Origin: DASUAS01 sp963809795
GTDB lineage: Bacteria > Actinomycetota > Acidimicrobiia > IMCC26256 > DASPTH01
NCBI GenBank assembly: GCA_963809795.1
Contig: CAWELN010000011.1
Coordinates: 62,001 to 126,000 of the forward strand
Reading direction: 5' to 3'
Length of the DNA: 64,000 nt
Part shown: in pieces, positions 26,664-34,632 of the stretch
Layout: every line of letters starts with the position of its first letter
Numbering within the stretch: position 1 is the stretch's first letter
Position numbers and translations under genes: made by a program
The notes under the pieces: model-generated
The model's database searches: none
Told to the model about the DNA's origin: nothing
What the model saw: only the letters and a program-made list of their open reading frames with translations

Positions 26664-26703
26664 CCTACCCTGCAACCACACACCTCGACGGGGAGTCGAC
26701 GAC

Positions 26704-28368
26704 ATGGCCAACCAGCTGGTGATCAAGGGCGGAACCGTCCACGACGGGAGCGGGGCGGCCGGGACCCGTGCCGACGTCGGCATCGCCGACGGGCGCATCA
26801 CGGAGGTGGGGCCGAACCTCGAGGGTGACCGCGTCCTCGACGCCGGCGACTGCGTGGTGGCACCCGGCTTCATCGACATCCACACGCACTACGACGCGCA
26901 GGTGTTCTGGGACCCCGCGCTCACGCCGTCGTGCTACCACGGCGTCACGACGGTGGTCGCCGGCAACTGCGGGTTCTCGATCGCGCCGACGCGCGCGGAG
27001 CACCACGAGCTCATCGCCCGCACGCTGGAGAACGTCGAGGACATGGACGTCGCCGCGCTGGCCGCGGGCATCCCCTGGGACTTCGCGACCTTCCCCGAGT
27101 ACCTGGCGTCGGTGGCGAACCACGGCGTCGGCATCAACTTCGCCGCCTACATCGGTCACACCGCGCTGCGTCTGTTCGTGATGGGCGACGACGCCTACGA
27201 GCGCACCGCCACCGCAGAGGAGATCGCGGCGATGCAGCAGGTGCTGCGGGAGGCGATGGACGCGGGTGCCGCCGGCTTCGCCACGAGCTTCGCGTTCCCG
27301 CACCGCGGGATCGACGGCAAGCCGGTGCCCAGCCGGTTCGCCGACCGGGCCGAGCTGGAGGCGCTGCTCGAGACGATGGGGGAGGTCGGCCGGGGTGTGG
27401 TGTCGATCGCGCCCGGCGAGCAGTGCGGGCCGGCCGACATGTTCGACCTCCAGATGAAGGTCGGCGTGCCGTTCACGTGGGGCGCGCTCCTCACGTCGCC
27501 CACCGGGTACCACCACCAGGCGATCGAGGCGAACCGGGCCGGGTGGGAGCGCGGCTCCGAGGTGTGGCCGCAGGTGACGCCGCGGCCGCTCACCTTCCAG
27601 TTCACCCTCGACTCGCCGTACCCGCTCGCGGTCAACGAGCACTTCGCCGCGCTGCAGAACGCGTCGATCGACGAGCGCACTCGGGCCTACGCCGACCCCG
27701 CGTGGCGCGCGCGCATGATGAGCGGCTGGAGCGCGAGCGGCACCTTCGGTCTCCGCTGGGACACCTACACCATCGGCCAGAGCGAAGTGCACCCCGACCT
27801 CGTCGACCGGAAGCTCGTCGACGTCGCCGCCGAGCGCGGCACGGAACCGCTCGACTGCCTGCTCGACCTCGCGCTGGAGGAGCCCGGACTCGGGTTGCGG
27901 GTACGTACCGTGATCGCCAACGACGACGAGGAGGGGGTCGCCGATCTCCTGGTGGAGGAGCACGTCGTGCTCGGCCTCTCGGACGCGGGTGCGCACGCGG
28001 GCCAGCTGTGCGACGCGCCGCAGGCCACCGACCTGCTCGGCAAGTGGGTGCGCGACAAGGGCGTGGTGCCGATGGAGCAGGCCATCCGCATGCTCAGCGG
28101 GCGGCAGGCCGACGTCTTCGGCTTCGCCGACCGCGGCTACCTGCGGCCCGGGATGTGCGCCGACGTCGCGGTCTTCGACCCGGCGACGGTGGCACCCGGG
28201 CCGGTGCGGCGGGTGCGCGACTTCCCGGCCGACGCCGAGCGCCTCACCGCCGACCAGCCGGTCGGGATGCAGCACGTCGTGGTGAACGGCACCCCGATCC
28301 AGGTCGACGGCGCCCGCACCGACGCCGGCAACGTCGGGCGGGTCGTGGGCCCGTCGGCCCGGCCGTGA
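26704..28368 (+). CDS. N-acyl-D-amino-acid deacylase family amidohydrolase
   Basis: 554-residue metal-dependent amidohydrolase of the D-aminoacylase group. It has a split composite beta domain (MANQLVIKGGTVHDGSG at the start, LRPGMCADVAVFDPATV near the end) around a TIM barrel with the metal motif PGFIDIHTHYDAQ, the GVTTVVAGNCGFSIAP stretch and the C-terminal aspartate in GLSDAGAHAGQ. In the family this cleaves N-acyl groups from D-amino acids, though many actinobacterial relatives have unknown amide or ester substrates. GGGGAG precedes the ATG. The next gene, BKACE, overlaps its stop by GTGA. Confidence 0.9.
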   Translation: MANQLVIKGGTVHDGSGAAGTRADVGIADGRITEVGPNLEGDRVLDAGDCVVAPGFIDIHTHYDAQVFWDPALTPSCYHGVTTVVAGNCGFSIAPTRAEHHELIARTLENVEDMDVAALAAGIPWDFATFPEYLASVANHGVGINFAAYIGHTALRLFVMGDDAYERTATAEEIAAMQQVLREAMDAGAAGFATSFAFPHRGIDGKPVPSRFADRAELEALLETMGEVGRGVVSIAPGEQCGPADMFDLQMKVGVPFTWGALLTSPTGYHHQAIEANRAGWERGSEVWPQVTPRPLTFQFTLDSPYPLAVNEHFAALQNASIDERTRAYADPAWRARMMSGWSASGTFGLRWDTYTIGQSEVHPDLVDRKLVDVAAERGTEPLDCLLDLALEEPGLGLRVRTVIANDDEEGVADLLVEEHVVLGLSDAGAHAGQLCDAPQATDLLGKWVRDKGVVPMEQAIRMLSGRQADVFGFADRGYLRPGMCADVAVFDPATVAPGPVRRVRDFPADAERLTADQPVGMQHVVVNGTPIQVDGARTDAGNVGRVVGPSARP

Positions 28369-29204
28369 GCGACGCGCGCGACGCCCCGGTCATCCTCGAA
28401 GCCGCCATCAACGGGGCCAATCCGAACGCGCCGCGGCTCCCGGAGGACATCAGTGCCACCGCGCTTGCGTGCTTCGACGCCGGCGCCGCCATCGTGCACA
28501 ACCACATCGACCTCACCGGCGACGGGACGGAGGTCGCGGCCCGCTACCGCGAGGGGTGGGAGCCGGTGGTCGCGCAGCGGCCGGACGCGCTCCTGTACCC
28601 GACGATCAACGGGATCGGGACGGTGGAGGAGCGGTACTCACACGTCACACCGCTGGCCGAGTCGTTCCCGCTGCGCATCGGCACCATCGATCCCGGTTCG
28701 GTGAACCTCGGCGAGCGGTTCGCGTACGTGAACTCCGGGTCCGACATCGAGCACCAGTGGCAGCTCTGCGACCGCAACGGGCTCGTGCCCACCATCGCGG
28801 TGTTCGAGCCGGGGTTCCTCCGCGCCACCCTCGCGTACTGGCGCGCCGGCAAGCTGGCCCCGGGCACGATGGTGCGCCTCTACTTCGGCGGCACCGAGCT
28901 CGAGGCCGACGGCGGGTTCTGGTTCGGCCTGCAGCCGACCGAGGCTGCGCTCGACGCGTACCTCGAGCTGCTCGGCGACTGCCCGCTGGCGTGGTCGGTG
29001 GCGGTGCTCGGGGGCGACATCTTCGAGTCCGATCTCCCCGCCCTCGCGCTCGAGCGCGGCGGCCACCTGCGGGTGGGGCTCGAGGACCACCAGGGCCGCA
29101 CCGTCACCAACGAGGAGCTCGTGGCCGAGGCGGTCGCCGTCATCGAGAAGTCCGGCCGCCCGCTCGCGTCGTGCGCCGAGACCACGGCGTTGCTCGGGCT
29201 GTAG
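28365..29204 (+). CDS. BKACE family protein (beta-keto acid cleavage enzyme, formerly DUF849)
   Basis: 279-residue TIM-barrel protein of the BKACE family, whose characterised member Kce condenses 3-keto-5-aminohexanoate with acetyl-CoA. Recognisable are VILEAAINGANPNAPRLP at the N-terminus, AIVHNHIDLTGDG with the zinc-ligand histidines, and the barrel strands LRIGTIDPGSVN and HLRVGLEDH. The protein starts at a GTG that overlaps the deacylase stop (GTGA, 28365-28368), so the two are translationally coupled. This suggests that the deacylase product, or a keto acid derived from it, is cleaved here. Substrate is unknown, as for most of this family. Confidence 0.9.
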   Translation: MSDARDAPVILEAAINGANPNAPRLPEDISATALACFDAGAAIVHNHIDLTGDGTEVAARYREGWEPVVAQRPDALLYPTINGIGTVEERYSHVTPLAESFPLRIGTIDPGSVNLGERFAYVNSGSDIEHQWQLCDRNGLVPTIAVFEPGFLRATLAYWRAGKLAPGTMVRLYFGGTELEADGGFWFGLQPTEAALDAYLELLGDCPLAWSVAVLGGDIFESDLPALALERGGHLRVGLEDHQGRTVTNEELVAEAVAVIEKSGRPLASCAETTALLGL

Positions 29205-29207
29205 CCC

Positions 29208-30116
29208 TCAGCTCGACATCGAGTTGGCGCGCGGGTCGGGCTCCATGCCGCGGGACTCCGCCAGCGAGCCGCTCCCGTAGCCGTGTCGCCGCACGAACGG
29301 TTGCCAGCGCGGCGTGCCGCCCACCGGCGGGTCACCGATCACCGTGACCCGCTCGATGATGCGACGCTCCTCGTAGTCGGGGACCGCGTAGTGCTGCGTG
29401 CAGCGGTTGTCCCAGATGCCGATGGTGCCCTCGCTCCACGAGTAGCGGCACTGGAAGCGAGGCTGCTCCGACCACGTGTAGAGGTACTCGAGCAGTGCGT
29501 CGCTCTCGGAGCGCTGCAACTCGACGATGTGCGACGTGAACGTGCGGTTGACGAACAGCGATCGGCGCCCGGTGTCGGGATGGGCGCGGATCACGGGGTG
29601 CGCCGCGTGCTGCTCGGGGTGGCCGAACGGCGCGGCGTGGTGCACCGCGGTGAGGCCCTCGAGCAGGTCGCGAATCGGGTCGGACAGCATCTCGTACGCG
29701 AGGTACTGGTTGGTGAAGATGGTGTCGCCACCCCGTGCCGGGTTCATGACCATCTGCAGGATCGACGCCATCGGGGGCGTCGGGCTGAAGGTGACGTCGG
29801 TGTGCCAGAACTCGGCCCCGCCCCCGACCGTGTCGATCACGACGATCTCCGGGTGCTCGTCGTCGCGCTTGGGGATGTAGGGGTGGATCTCCGGCGTGCC
29901 GAACCGCCGGCCGAGGGCGACGTGGGCGTCGGCACCGAGGGACTGCCCCGGGAAGAAGAGCACGAGGTGCTCGAGCCAGGTCGCGTAGAGCGCGTCCCAC
30001 TGCGCATCGTCGAGGCGGGTGAGGTCGACGCCCAGGACCTCGGCCCCGAGGGCGCCGGTGAGCGGGCGCACCTCGCCGAGCCCGGGGACCGTCGCGCTGA
30101 TCGACGTTGCCGACAT
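29208..30116 (-). CDS. TauD/TfdA family Fe(II)/2-oxoglutarate dioxygenase
   Basis: 302-residue dioxygenase hydroxylating or cleaving a sulfonate, ether or similar small acid with 2-oxoglutarate and O2. The iron ligands are in FWHTDVTF (HxD) and a distal His in WDNRCTQHYAVPDY; the 2-oxoglutarate arginine is in RRIIERVTV. The family signature LFFPGQ is present near the N-terminus. The C-terminal 40 residues (from RWQPFVRRH) extend beyond the core. It converges on the BKACE gene with 3 bp between stops and is followed upstream by the TetR gene (12 bp), suggesting one minus-strand unit TetR-TauD. Confidence 0.92.
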   Translation of the reverse strand: MSATSISATVPGLGEVRPLTGALGAEVLGVDLTRLDDAQWDALYATWLEHLVLFFPGQSLGADAHVALGRRFGTPEIHPYIPKRDDEHPEIVVIDTVGGGAEFWHTDVTFSPTPPMASILQMVMNPARGGDTIFTNQYLAYEMLSDPIRDLLEGLTAVHHAAPFGHPEQHAAHPVIRAHPDTGRRSLFVNRTFTSHIVELQRSESDALLEYLYTWSEQPRFQCRYSWSEGTIGIWDNRCTQHYAVPDYEERRIIERVTVIGDPPVGGTPRWQPFVRRHGYGSGSLAESRGMEPDPRANSMSS

Positions 30117-30128
30117 GTCGCCTCCTCG

Positions 30129-30740
30129 CTACCGGGCCGGGAGCCCGGTCAGGATCGATGTGATGGTGCCGACGACCTCGTCGCGGTACTCGTCGGCGTC
30201 GAGCCGCCCGGCGTAGCGGTCGGCGCTCGCCAGCATGTGCAGGAGCGTGGCGCCGGCGACGCCGAGCCGGAGGATGCGTCGCGCCTCGTCGAGGTCGGGC
30301 GTGGCGCGCGCCAGCACCGGCAGCAGCCGCGCCAGTTGTGGCGCGAACGCATCGTCGAGGAGGTGCAACCACTCACCGCCGCTCCGGTCGAGGGCGGAGA
30401 GGAAGCGCACGTAGTCGAGACCGGTGTCCTCGCGCGAGAGGTCGAGCAAGGGGAGCGCGAACACCTCCGCCACCTGCCGGGGCGACGGCGTCGCGTCGTG
30501 CTCCAGGGGCCCGAGCCGCGCGTAGCGCTCCTCGGCGAGGACCGACATCCGACGCGCGAGCACCGCCCGCACCAGGCTCTCCTTGGAGCCGAAGTGGTAG
30601 TGCGCGGCCGCGACGTTGCTGCCCGCTTCGGCGTTGATGGCCCGCAGCGAGACCCCTTCGACCCCGCGGGCGCCGATCAGCCGCTCGGCCGCGTCGAGCA
30701 GCCGCACCTGGGTCGGCTCGAGGATCGCGGTGGGCGTCAC
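30129..30740 (-). CDS. TetR family transcriptional regulator
   Basis: 203 residues with a normal TetR N-terminal helix-turn-helix (RLLDAAERLIGARGVEGVSLRAINAEAGSNVAAAHYHFGSKESLVRAVL) and a ligand-binding helical C-domain resembling the TetR_C group found with fatty-acid and aromatic genes. The GTG start lies 15 bp from the composite palindrome at 30756-30775, so autoregulation and control of the divergent amidohydrolase gene are likely. The TauD gene follows 12 bp downstream. The inducer is unknown. Confidence 0.92.
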   Translation of the reverse strand: MTPTAILEPTQVRLLDAAERLIGARGVEGVSLRAINAEAGSNVAAAHYHFGSKESLVRAVLARRMSVLAEERYARLGPLEHDATPSPRQVAEVFALPLLDLSREDTGLDYVRFLSALDRSGGEWLHLLDDAFAPQLARLLPVLARATPDLDEARRILRLGVAGATLLHMLASADRYAGRLDADEYRDEVVGTITSILTGLPAR

Positions 30741-30755
30741 ACCGTCGACCCTATC

Positions 30756-30775
30756 TCAATCGACTGATTGAATCA
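30756..30775. promoter_or_regulatory. Composite palindromic operator between TetR and amidohydrolase genes
   Basis: Two overlapping palindromes: TCAATC-GACT-GATTGA (30756-30771) and TGATT-G-AATCA (30765-30775). It is AT-rich for this genome and lies between the divergent TetR gene (start 30740) and the amidohydrolase (start 30859, -10 TACCGT at 30824-30829). A TetR-family dimer-pair site is the simplest reading. Confidence 0.6.
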
Positions 30776-30858
30776 AGTGATGGGACGGTCGGGGACGGGC
30801 TGGGGTCGACGGTCGCGCCGGGATACCGTGAGGTCTCGCCGCACTCCCGGGAGGAACC

Positions 30859-32133
30859 ATGCAGCTCGACGACCTGATCCTCGTCAGCATCGACGACCAC
30901 GTCGTCGAACCGCCGGACATGTTCGAGCGTCATGCGCCGGCCAGGTACCGCGACCGGGTCCCGCACGTCGAGATGAGCGACGACGGCACCGAGAAGTGGT
31001 TGTTCGAGGGCCAGACCGTCGGGTCGATGGGCCTGAACGCGGTGGTCACGTGGCCCAAGGAGGAGTGGGGCTTCGACCCGGTCGGGTTCGCGGAGATGCG
31101 CCCGGGCGCGTACGACATCCACGAACGCGTGCGCGACATGAACCGCAACGGCGTGCTCGCGTCGATGTGCTTCCCGACCTTCGCCGGGTTCGCGGGCGGC
31201 ATGTTCCAGGAGGCGCAGGACAAGGACCTCGCGCTCGCCACCGTCCAGGCGTACAACGACTGGCACATCGACGAGTGGTGCGCGGCGTACCCCGACCGGT
31301 TCATCCCGCTCGCCATCCCGCCGGTCTGGGACCCGCAGCTGATCGCCGACGAGGTACGCCGGGTCGCGGCGAAGGGTTGCCGCGCCATCACCATGCCGGA
31401 GTTGCCGCACATCCAGGGCCTGCCCAGCTACATCGACCTCGACTATTGGGCCCCGTTCTTCCGCGCGGTGTCGGAGGAAGGTGTCGTGATGTGCCTGCAC
31501 ATCGGGCAGGGCTTCAACGCCATCAAGAGCGCGCCCGACGCGCCCATCGACAACCTCATCATCCTCGCGACCCAGGTGTCGGCCCTCGCCGCACAAGACC
31601 TGTTGTGGGGTGGTGCGATGCACAACTATCCCGACCTCAAGGTCGCGTGGTCGGAGGCCGGGATCGGCTGGATCCCCTTCTACCTCGACCGCTGCGATCG
31701 CCACTACACGAACCAGCGGTGGCTGGGTCACGACTTCGGCGACAAGATGCCGAGCGACATCTTCCGCGAGCACTCGCTGGCCTGTTACGTCACCGATCCC
31801 GTCTCGCTGAAGGTGCGCCACGACATCGGGATCGACATCATCGCGTGGGAGTGCGACTACCCCCACTCCGATTCGATCTGGCCCGACGCACCCGAAGTGG
31901 TGCTGTCGGAGCTGGACAACGCCGGTGCCTCCGACGAGGACATCCACAAGATCACGTGGGAGAACTCGTGCCGGCACTTCGACTACGACCCGTTCAAGCA
32001 CATCGACCGCAAGGATTCGACCGTCGGCGCGCTGCGGGCGCAGGCGCCCGACGTCGACATCTCGACGAAGTCGCGTGCTGAGTGGCGCAAGCTGTACGAG
32101 GCGCGCGAGACCGCCGCGCACGCAGTCGGGTAG
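30859..32133 (+). CDS. Amidohydrolase-2 family metal-dependent hydrolase
   Basis: 424-residue TIM-barrel hydrolase of the amidohydrolase_2 family, longer than the relative at 8828. It begins LILVSIDDHVVEPPDMFERH, carries CLHIGQG in mid-barrel, and ends the catalytic part with WECDYPHSDSIWP. GGGAGGA precedes the ATG, and a TACCGT -10 lies at 30824-30829. It is divergent from the TetR gene, whose operator lies between them, so induction by an acid, ester or aromatic substrate is likely. The exact reaction is not predictable; decarboxylation of an aromatic or hydroxy acid is one family option. Confidence 0.9.
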   Translation: MQLDDLILVSIDDHVVEPPDMFERHAPARYRDRVPHVEMSDDGTEKWLFEGQTVGSMGLNAVVTWPKEEWGFDPVGFAEMRPGAYDIHERVRDMNRNGVLASMCFPTFAGFAGGMFQEAQDKDLALATVQAYNDWHIDEWCAAYPDRFIPLAIPPVWDPQLIADEVRRVAAKGCRAITMPELPHIQGLPSYIDLDYWAPFFRAVSEEGVVMCLHIGQGFNAIKSAPDAPIDNLIILATQVSALAAQDLLWGGAMHNYPDLKVAWSEAGIGWIPFYLDRCDRHYTNQRWLGHDFGDKMPSDIFREHSLACYVTDPVSLKVRHDIGIDIIAWECDYPHSDSIWPDAPEVVLSELDNAGASDEDIHKITWENSCRHFDYDPFKHIDRKDSTVGALRAQAPDVDISTKSRAEWRKLYEARETAAHAVG

Positions 32134-32186
32134 CGCGCTTCCCGCCGTCCACGACCGCGATGGCGCGGCCAGGACTCAGACGGTGG

Positions 32187-33344
32187 TTACGGAAGTGGTG
32201 CGCCGAGTTGGGCTCCTACGAGGCCGATGGCAGCCGCGAGCAACAGGGTGGCCACGACGCCGCGTCGAACGGCGAGGAGTAGGACGGCCGCGGCGGCGAG
32301 CACGCCGAACTGCCACGCCTCCTGGAGCGCGAGCGCGAGTGGGATCGCCACACCGATGATGGCTCCGATCGCGGCGGGTCCGGCTCCGTCGAGGAATGCC
32401 CGGACGCTCGTGTTGTGTCGGAGCGAGTCGAAGTGTCGGGCACCGAAGAGCACGAAGAGGAACGAGGGCGAGAACGCGATGAGGGCGGCGAGGAGTCCGC
32501 CCGCGACGCCTGCGGCCGCGTAGCCGACGACTGCGACGGTGTGCACGACGGGTCCGGGGGTGACTTGACCGAGCGCGACGGCGCTGAGGAACTGGGTGTT
32601 GGTCATCCAGTGGTAGTGGTCCACCGCGTCGTTCTGCATCATGGGAATGATCACGAACCCACCGCCGTACGACAGTGCACCGACCTTGACCGCCGTCCAG
32701 GAGAGTGCGAAGAGACCGCCTGCTGCGGGACCGGCCGCGGCGAGAGCGAATGGCGTCAGATGCAGCCCGAGATGGTGATCACGCCCGAAGCGTCGACATC
32801 CCATCTCGACGAAGCCGCACCCCAGCAGCACGGCCACCAGCCAGGGGCCGACCGACGCCGCGGCCGCGCCCCCGACCACGGCATATGCGATCCATCGCCA
32901 GTGCGGCTCCGAGAACCGCTGCCAACTCGCAGGGATCAGCCCCACCCCGGCGCTGACGGCGACGGCGACCACGGCCGCTCCGGCCCCCGCGGCTGCCCCG
33001 AGCACCCAGGTCGGTGGTGACGCCGCGAGGAACACGCGGGCGAGCCCCAGGATGGCGACGAGACCGGGGACGATGAATGCGAGGCCTCCGACGAAGGCGC
33101 CGCTCGCACCAGCCACGCGCCACGCACAGAAGAGCGCGAGTTGTGTCGAAGCCGGACCGGGGAGCAGGTTGCACGCCGCGATCCCGTCCTCGAACTCGCT
33201 CGCCGACAGCCATCGGTTCTTGGTGACGCACAGCTCGCGCAGGAGCGCGATGTGCGCAGGTGGGCCGCCGAAGCCGATGCAGCCGATGCGTCCCCATTGA
33301 CGGGCGACCGTCACCAACGATGGGCGTGACGGAACGTCGTTCAT
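32187..33344 (-). CDS. chrA: Chromate transporter (ChrA/CHR family, two-domain)
   Basis: 385-residue inner-membrane protein of the long-chain CHR family, in which two homologous halves form about ten helices. The N-half has GFGGPPAHIALLRE and LPGPASTQLALF; the C-half has GALSYGGGFVIIPMMQ and LGQVTPGPVVHTVAVVGY, the duplicated motif pair of the family. Characterised members export chromate with proton or sulfate coupling. It starts 33 bp after the VOC stop, so it is the last gene of the arsRC-VOC-chrA unit. Base composition here looks less GC-rich than the surroundings, suggesting transfer. Whether it moves chromate or another oxyanion is not shown. Confidence 0.92.
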   Translation of the reverse strand: MNDVPSRPSLVTVARQWGRIGCIGFGGPPAHIALLRELCVTKNRWLSASEFEDGIAACNLLPGPASTQLALFCAWRVAGASGAFVGGLAFIVPGLVAILGLARVFLAASPPTWVLGAAAGAGAAVVAVAVSAGVGLIPASWQRFSEPHWRWIAYAVVGGAAAASVGPWLVAVLLGCGFVEMGCRRFGRDHHLGLHLTPFALAAAGPAAGGLFALSWTAVKVGALSYGGGFVIIPMMQNDAVDHYHWMTNTQFLSAVALGQVTPGPVVHTVAVVGYAAAGVAGGLLAALIAFSPSFLFVLFGARHFDSLRHNTSVRAFLDGAGPAAIGAIIGVAIPLALALQEAWQFGVLAAAAVLLLAVRRGVVATLLLAAAIGLVGAQLGAPLP

Positions 33345-33377
33345 CGCGTCCCCGTCAGGTTGCTCCTCTGATTCGGG

Positions 33378-33764
33378 TCAGCGTCCGGCCGGCTGGAACA
33401 GCTCGACGACATTCCCAGAAGGGTCGAGGAGGAGAATCTGCTTCCCGCCGGGCCCTTCCACGATGTCGTTGCGGAACGTGGCACCCGCGCCGCGCAGGCG
33501 GGCAGCTTCGGTCTCGATGTCGTCGACGATGAAGTGGATGCGGTTCCAGCCCCCCGGTCCCGGTTTGGTGCCGTCCGTCATCGGTCGGCCGGCGGAGCTC
33601 GCGGGTCCGGCGAGGAGCAGGCGCAGATTGCCTCGCTTGACGTCTGCGAACGCGGGCGACGCACTGCTCAAGACCTCGAAGCCGAGATGCTCGGTGTAGA
33701 ACGCGACTGACTCGTCGACGTCGTCGACCATGTAGCGAACATTGACTGTCTCATCACTCAGCAT
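33378..33764 (-). CDS. VOC family protein in the arsenate/chromate unit
   Basis: 128-residue VOC-superfamily protein: NVRYMVDDVDESVAFYTEHLGFEVL at the start, RIHFIVDDIETEAARLRGAG in the second half and LLLDPSGNVVELFQP at the end. The vicinal cysteine pair of ArsI C-As lyases is absent (there is no cysteine), so it is not that enzyme. A strong AGGAGGT precedes the ATG and the start overlaps the ArsR-ArsC stop by 11 bp. A role with arsenical or oxyanion stress is inferred from context only. Confidence 0.85.
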   Translation of the reverse strand: MLSDETVNVRYMVDDVDESVAFYTEHLGFEVLSSASPAFADVKRGNLRLLLAGPASSAGRPMTDGTKPGPGGWNRIHFIVDDIETEAARLRGAGATFRNDIVEGPGGKQILLLDPSGNVVELFQPAGR

Positions 33765-34563
33765 GCGTTGACCTCCTGGTCGCTGATTCGTCCAACAGAT
33801 GGAGCAGGAACCCGATCCGCGTCTCGAGCTCCGTGGCGAGGTTCTCGAAGGCCGGCAGGGTGGCCCGATCGTTCGGCCCCTCGAGCGCCGGATCCGGGAT
33901 GCTCCAGTGGACGAGCTCCGGGTGCGACGGGAACTCCGGGCACACCTCTCGGAACCGATCGCACAGCGTGATCACGAGGTCAAAGCGCTGCCCGACGAAC
34001 TCGTCCACATGTTTGGTGCGGTTCCCGCTGATGTCGATCCCGCGTTTCCTCATGACCCGGACTGCATTCGGATGCAACACCTTCGGATGGCTCCCGGCCG
34101 ACGCGGCGACGACCGCACCCTCCGACATCGACCCGATCAGCGCCTCCGCGATCTGCGACCGCGCGCTGTTCCCGGTGCACAAGAACAAGACCCGCGGCCT
34201 TCGACGCCGGGCATCCTCGGTGCGGCGTCGTGGTGGGAGCGCGGCGGTGAGCCACAGACCGGGATGCAGCGCACCGCCGGCAGCTTGCAGCTGGTCCCGG
34301 CAGCCCGCGAGATCGATGGTGTAGTAGCTGTCCCGTCCATCGGCTGAGCTGCGACGCGTGCGCACCAGGCCGCACTCGCGCAGACGACTCAGGTGGTACG
34401 AGACCAAGCTCTGCCGCTCGCCGAGGAGCTCGGTCAGCTCACGAACCGCGCGGTCGCTGCGCACGAGCTCGCGCAGCAGGCGCCACCGCAGCGGATTGGC
34501 CAGCAGTCGCACGAATGCCGGTGGGCCGGCAGGGGTTCGGTGTGACCCAACAGTCGCCGGCAC
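33754..34563 (-). CDS. Fusion: ArsR-type repressor plus arsenate reductase (ArsC, LMW-phosphatase fold)
   Basis: 269-residue fusion. Residues 15-85 form an ArsR/SmtB winged helix (LANPLRWRLLREL, QSLVSYHLSRLRECGLV, then the wing RRSSADGRDSYYTI). Residues 123-265 form a low-molecular-weight-phosphatase fold with the P-loop LFLCTGNSARS (Cys129, Arg135) and Asp in SIPDPALEG. Two further cysteines (Cys201, Cys208, seven residues apart, in CDRFREVCPEF) sit where thioredoxin-linked ArsC enzymes carry their disulfide relay. It would therefore both sense and reduce arsenate. The start is GTG 34563; an ATCAA-N6-TTGAT operator lies 32 bp upstream. First gene of the VOC-chrA unit. Confidence 0.9.
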   Translation of the reverse strand: MPATVGSHRTPAGPPAFVRLLANPLRWRLLRELVRSDRAVRELTELLGERQSLVSYHLSRLRECGLVRTRRSSADGRDSYYTIDLAGCRDQLQAAGGALHPGLWLTAALPPRRRTEDARRRRPRVLFLCTGNSARSQIAEALIGSMSEGAVVAASAGSHPKVLHPNAVRVMRKRGIDISGNRTKHVDEFVGQRFDLVITLCDRFREVCPEFPSHPELVHWSIPDPALEGPNDRATLPAFENLATELETRIGFLLHLLDESATRRSTHAE

Positions 34564-34594
34564 GGCTGCGACCCTACCGCCGATCCCTCTATCG

Positions 34595-34612
34595 CATCAA
34601 GCCAGATTGATG
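34595..34612. promoter_or_regulatory. ArsR-type operator, CATCAA-N6-TTGATG
   Basis: Perfect 6-bp inverted repeat with a 6-bp spacer, lying 32 bp upstream of the ArsR-ArsC start. The core ATCAA-N6-TTGAT (34596-34611) is the motif I recall for the cyanobacterial ArsR operator. It sits in a locally AT-rich stretch. It should allow autorepression of the ArsR-ArsC, VOC and chrA unit. Confidence 0.7.
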
Positions 34613-34632
34613 TATTTCGGAGCGCCGCCCCG

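Noticed and set aside
24126..26885. A 919-codon minus-strand frame opposite the MMPL gene
   Set aside because: Sequence is His/Asp/Arg-rich low complexity, an antisense shadow of hydrophobic codons.
33378..33764. VOC protein as an ArsI C-As lyase
   Set aside because: The protein contains no cysteine, so the arsenic-binding thiol pair is missing.
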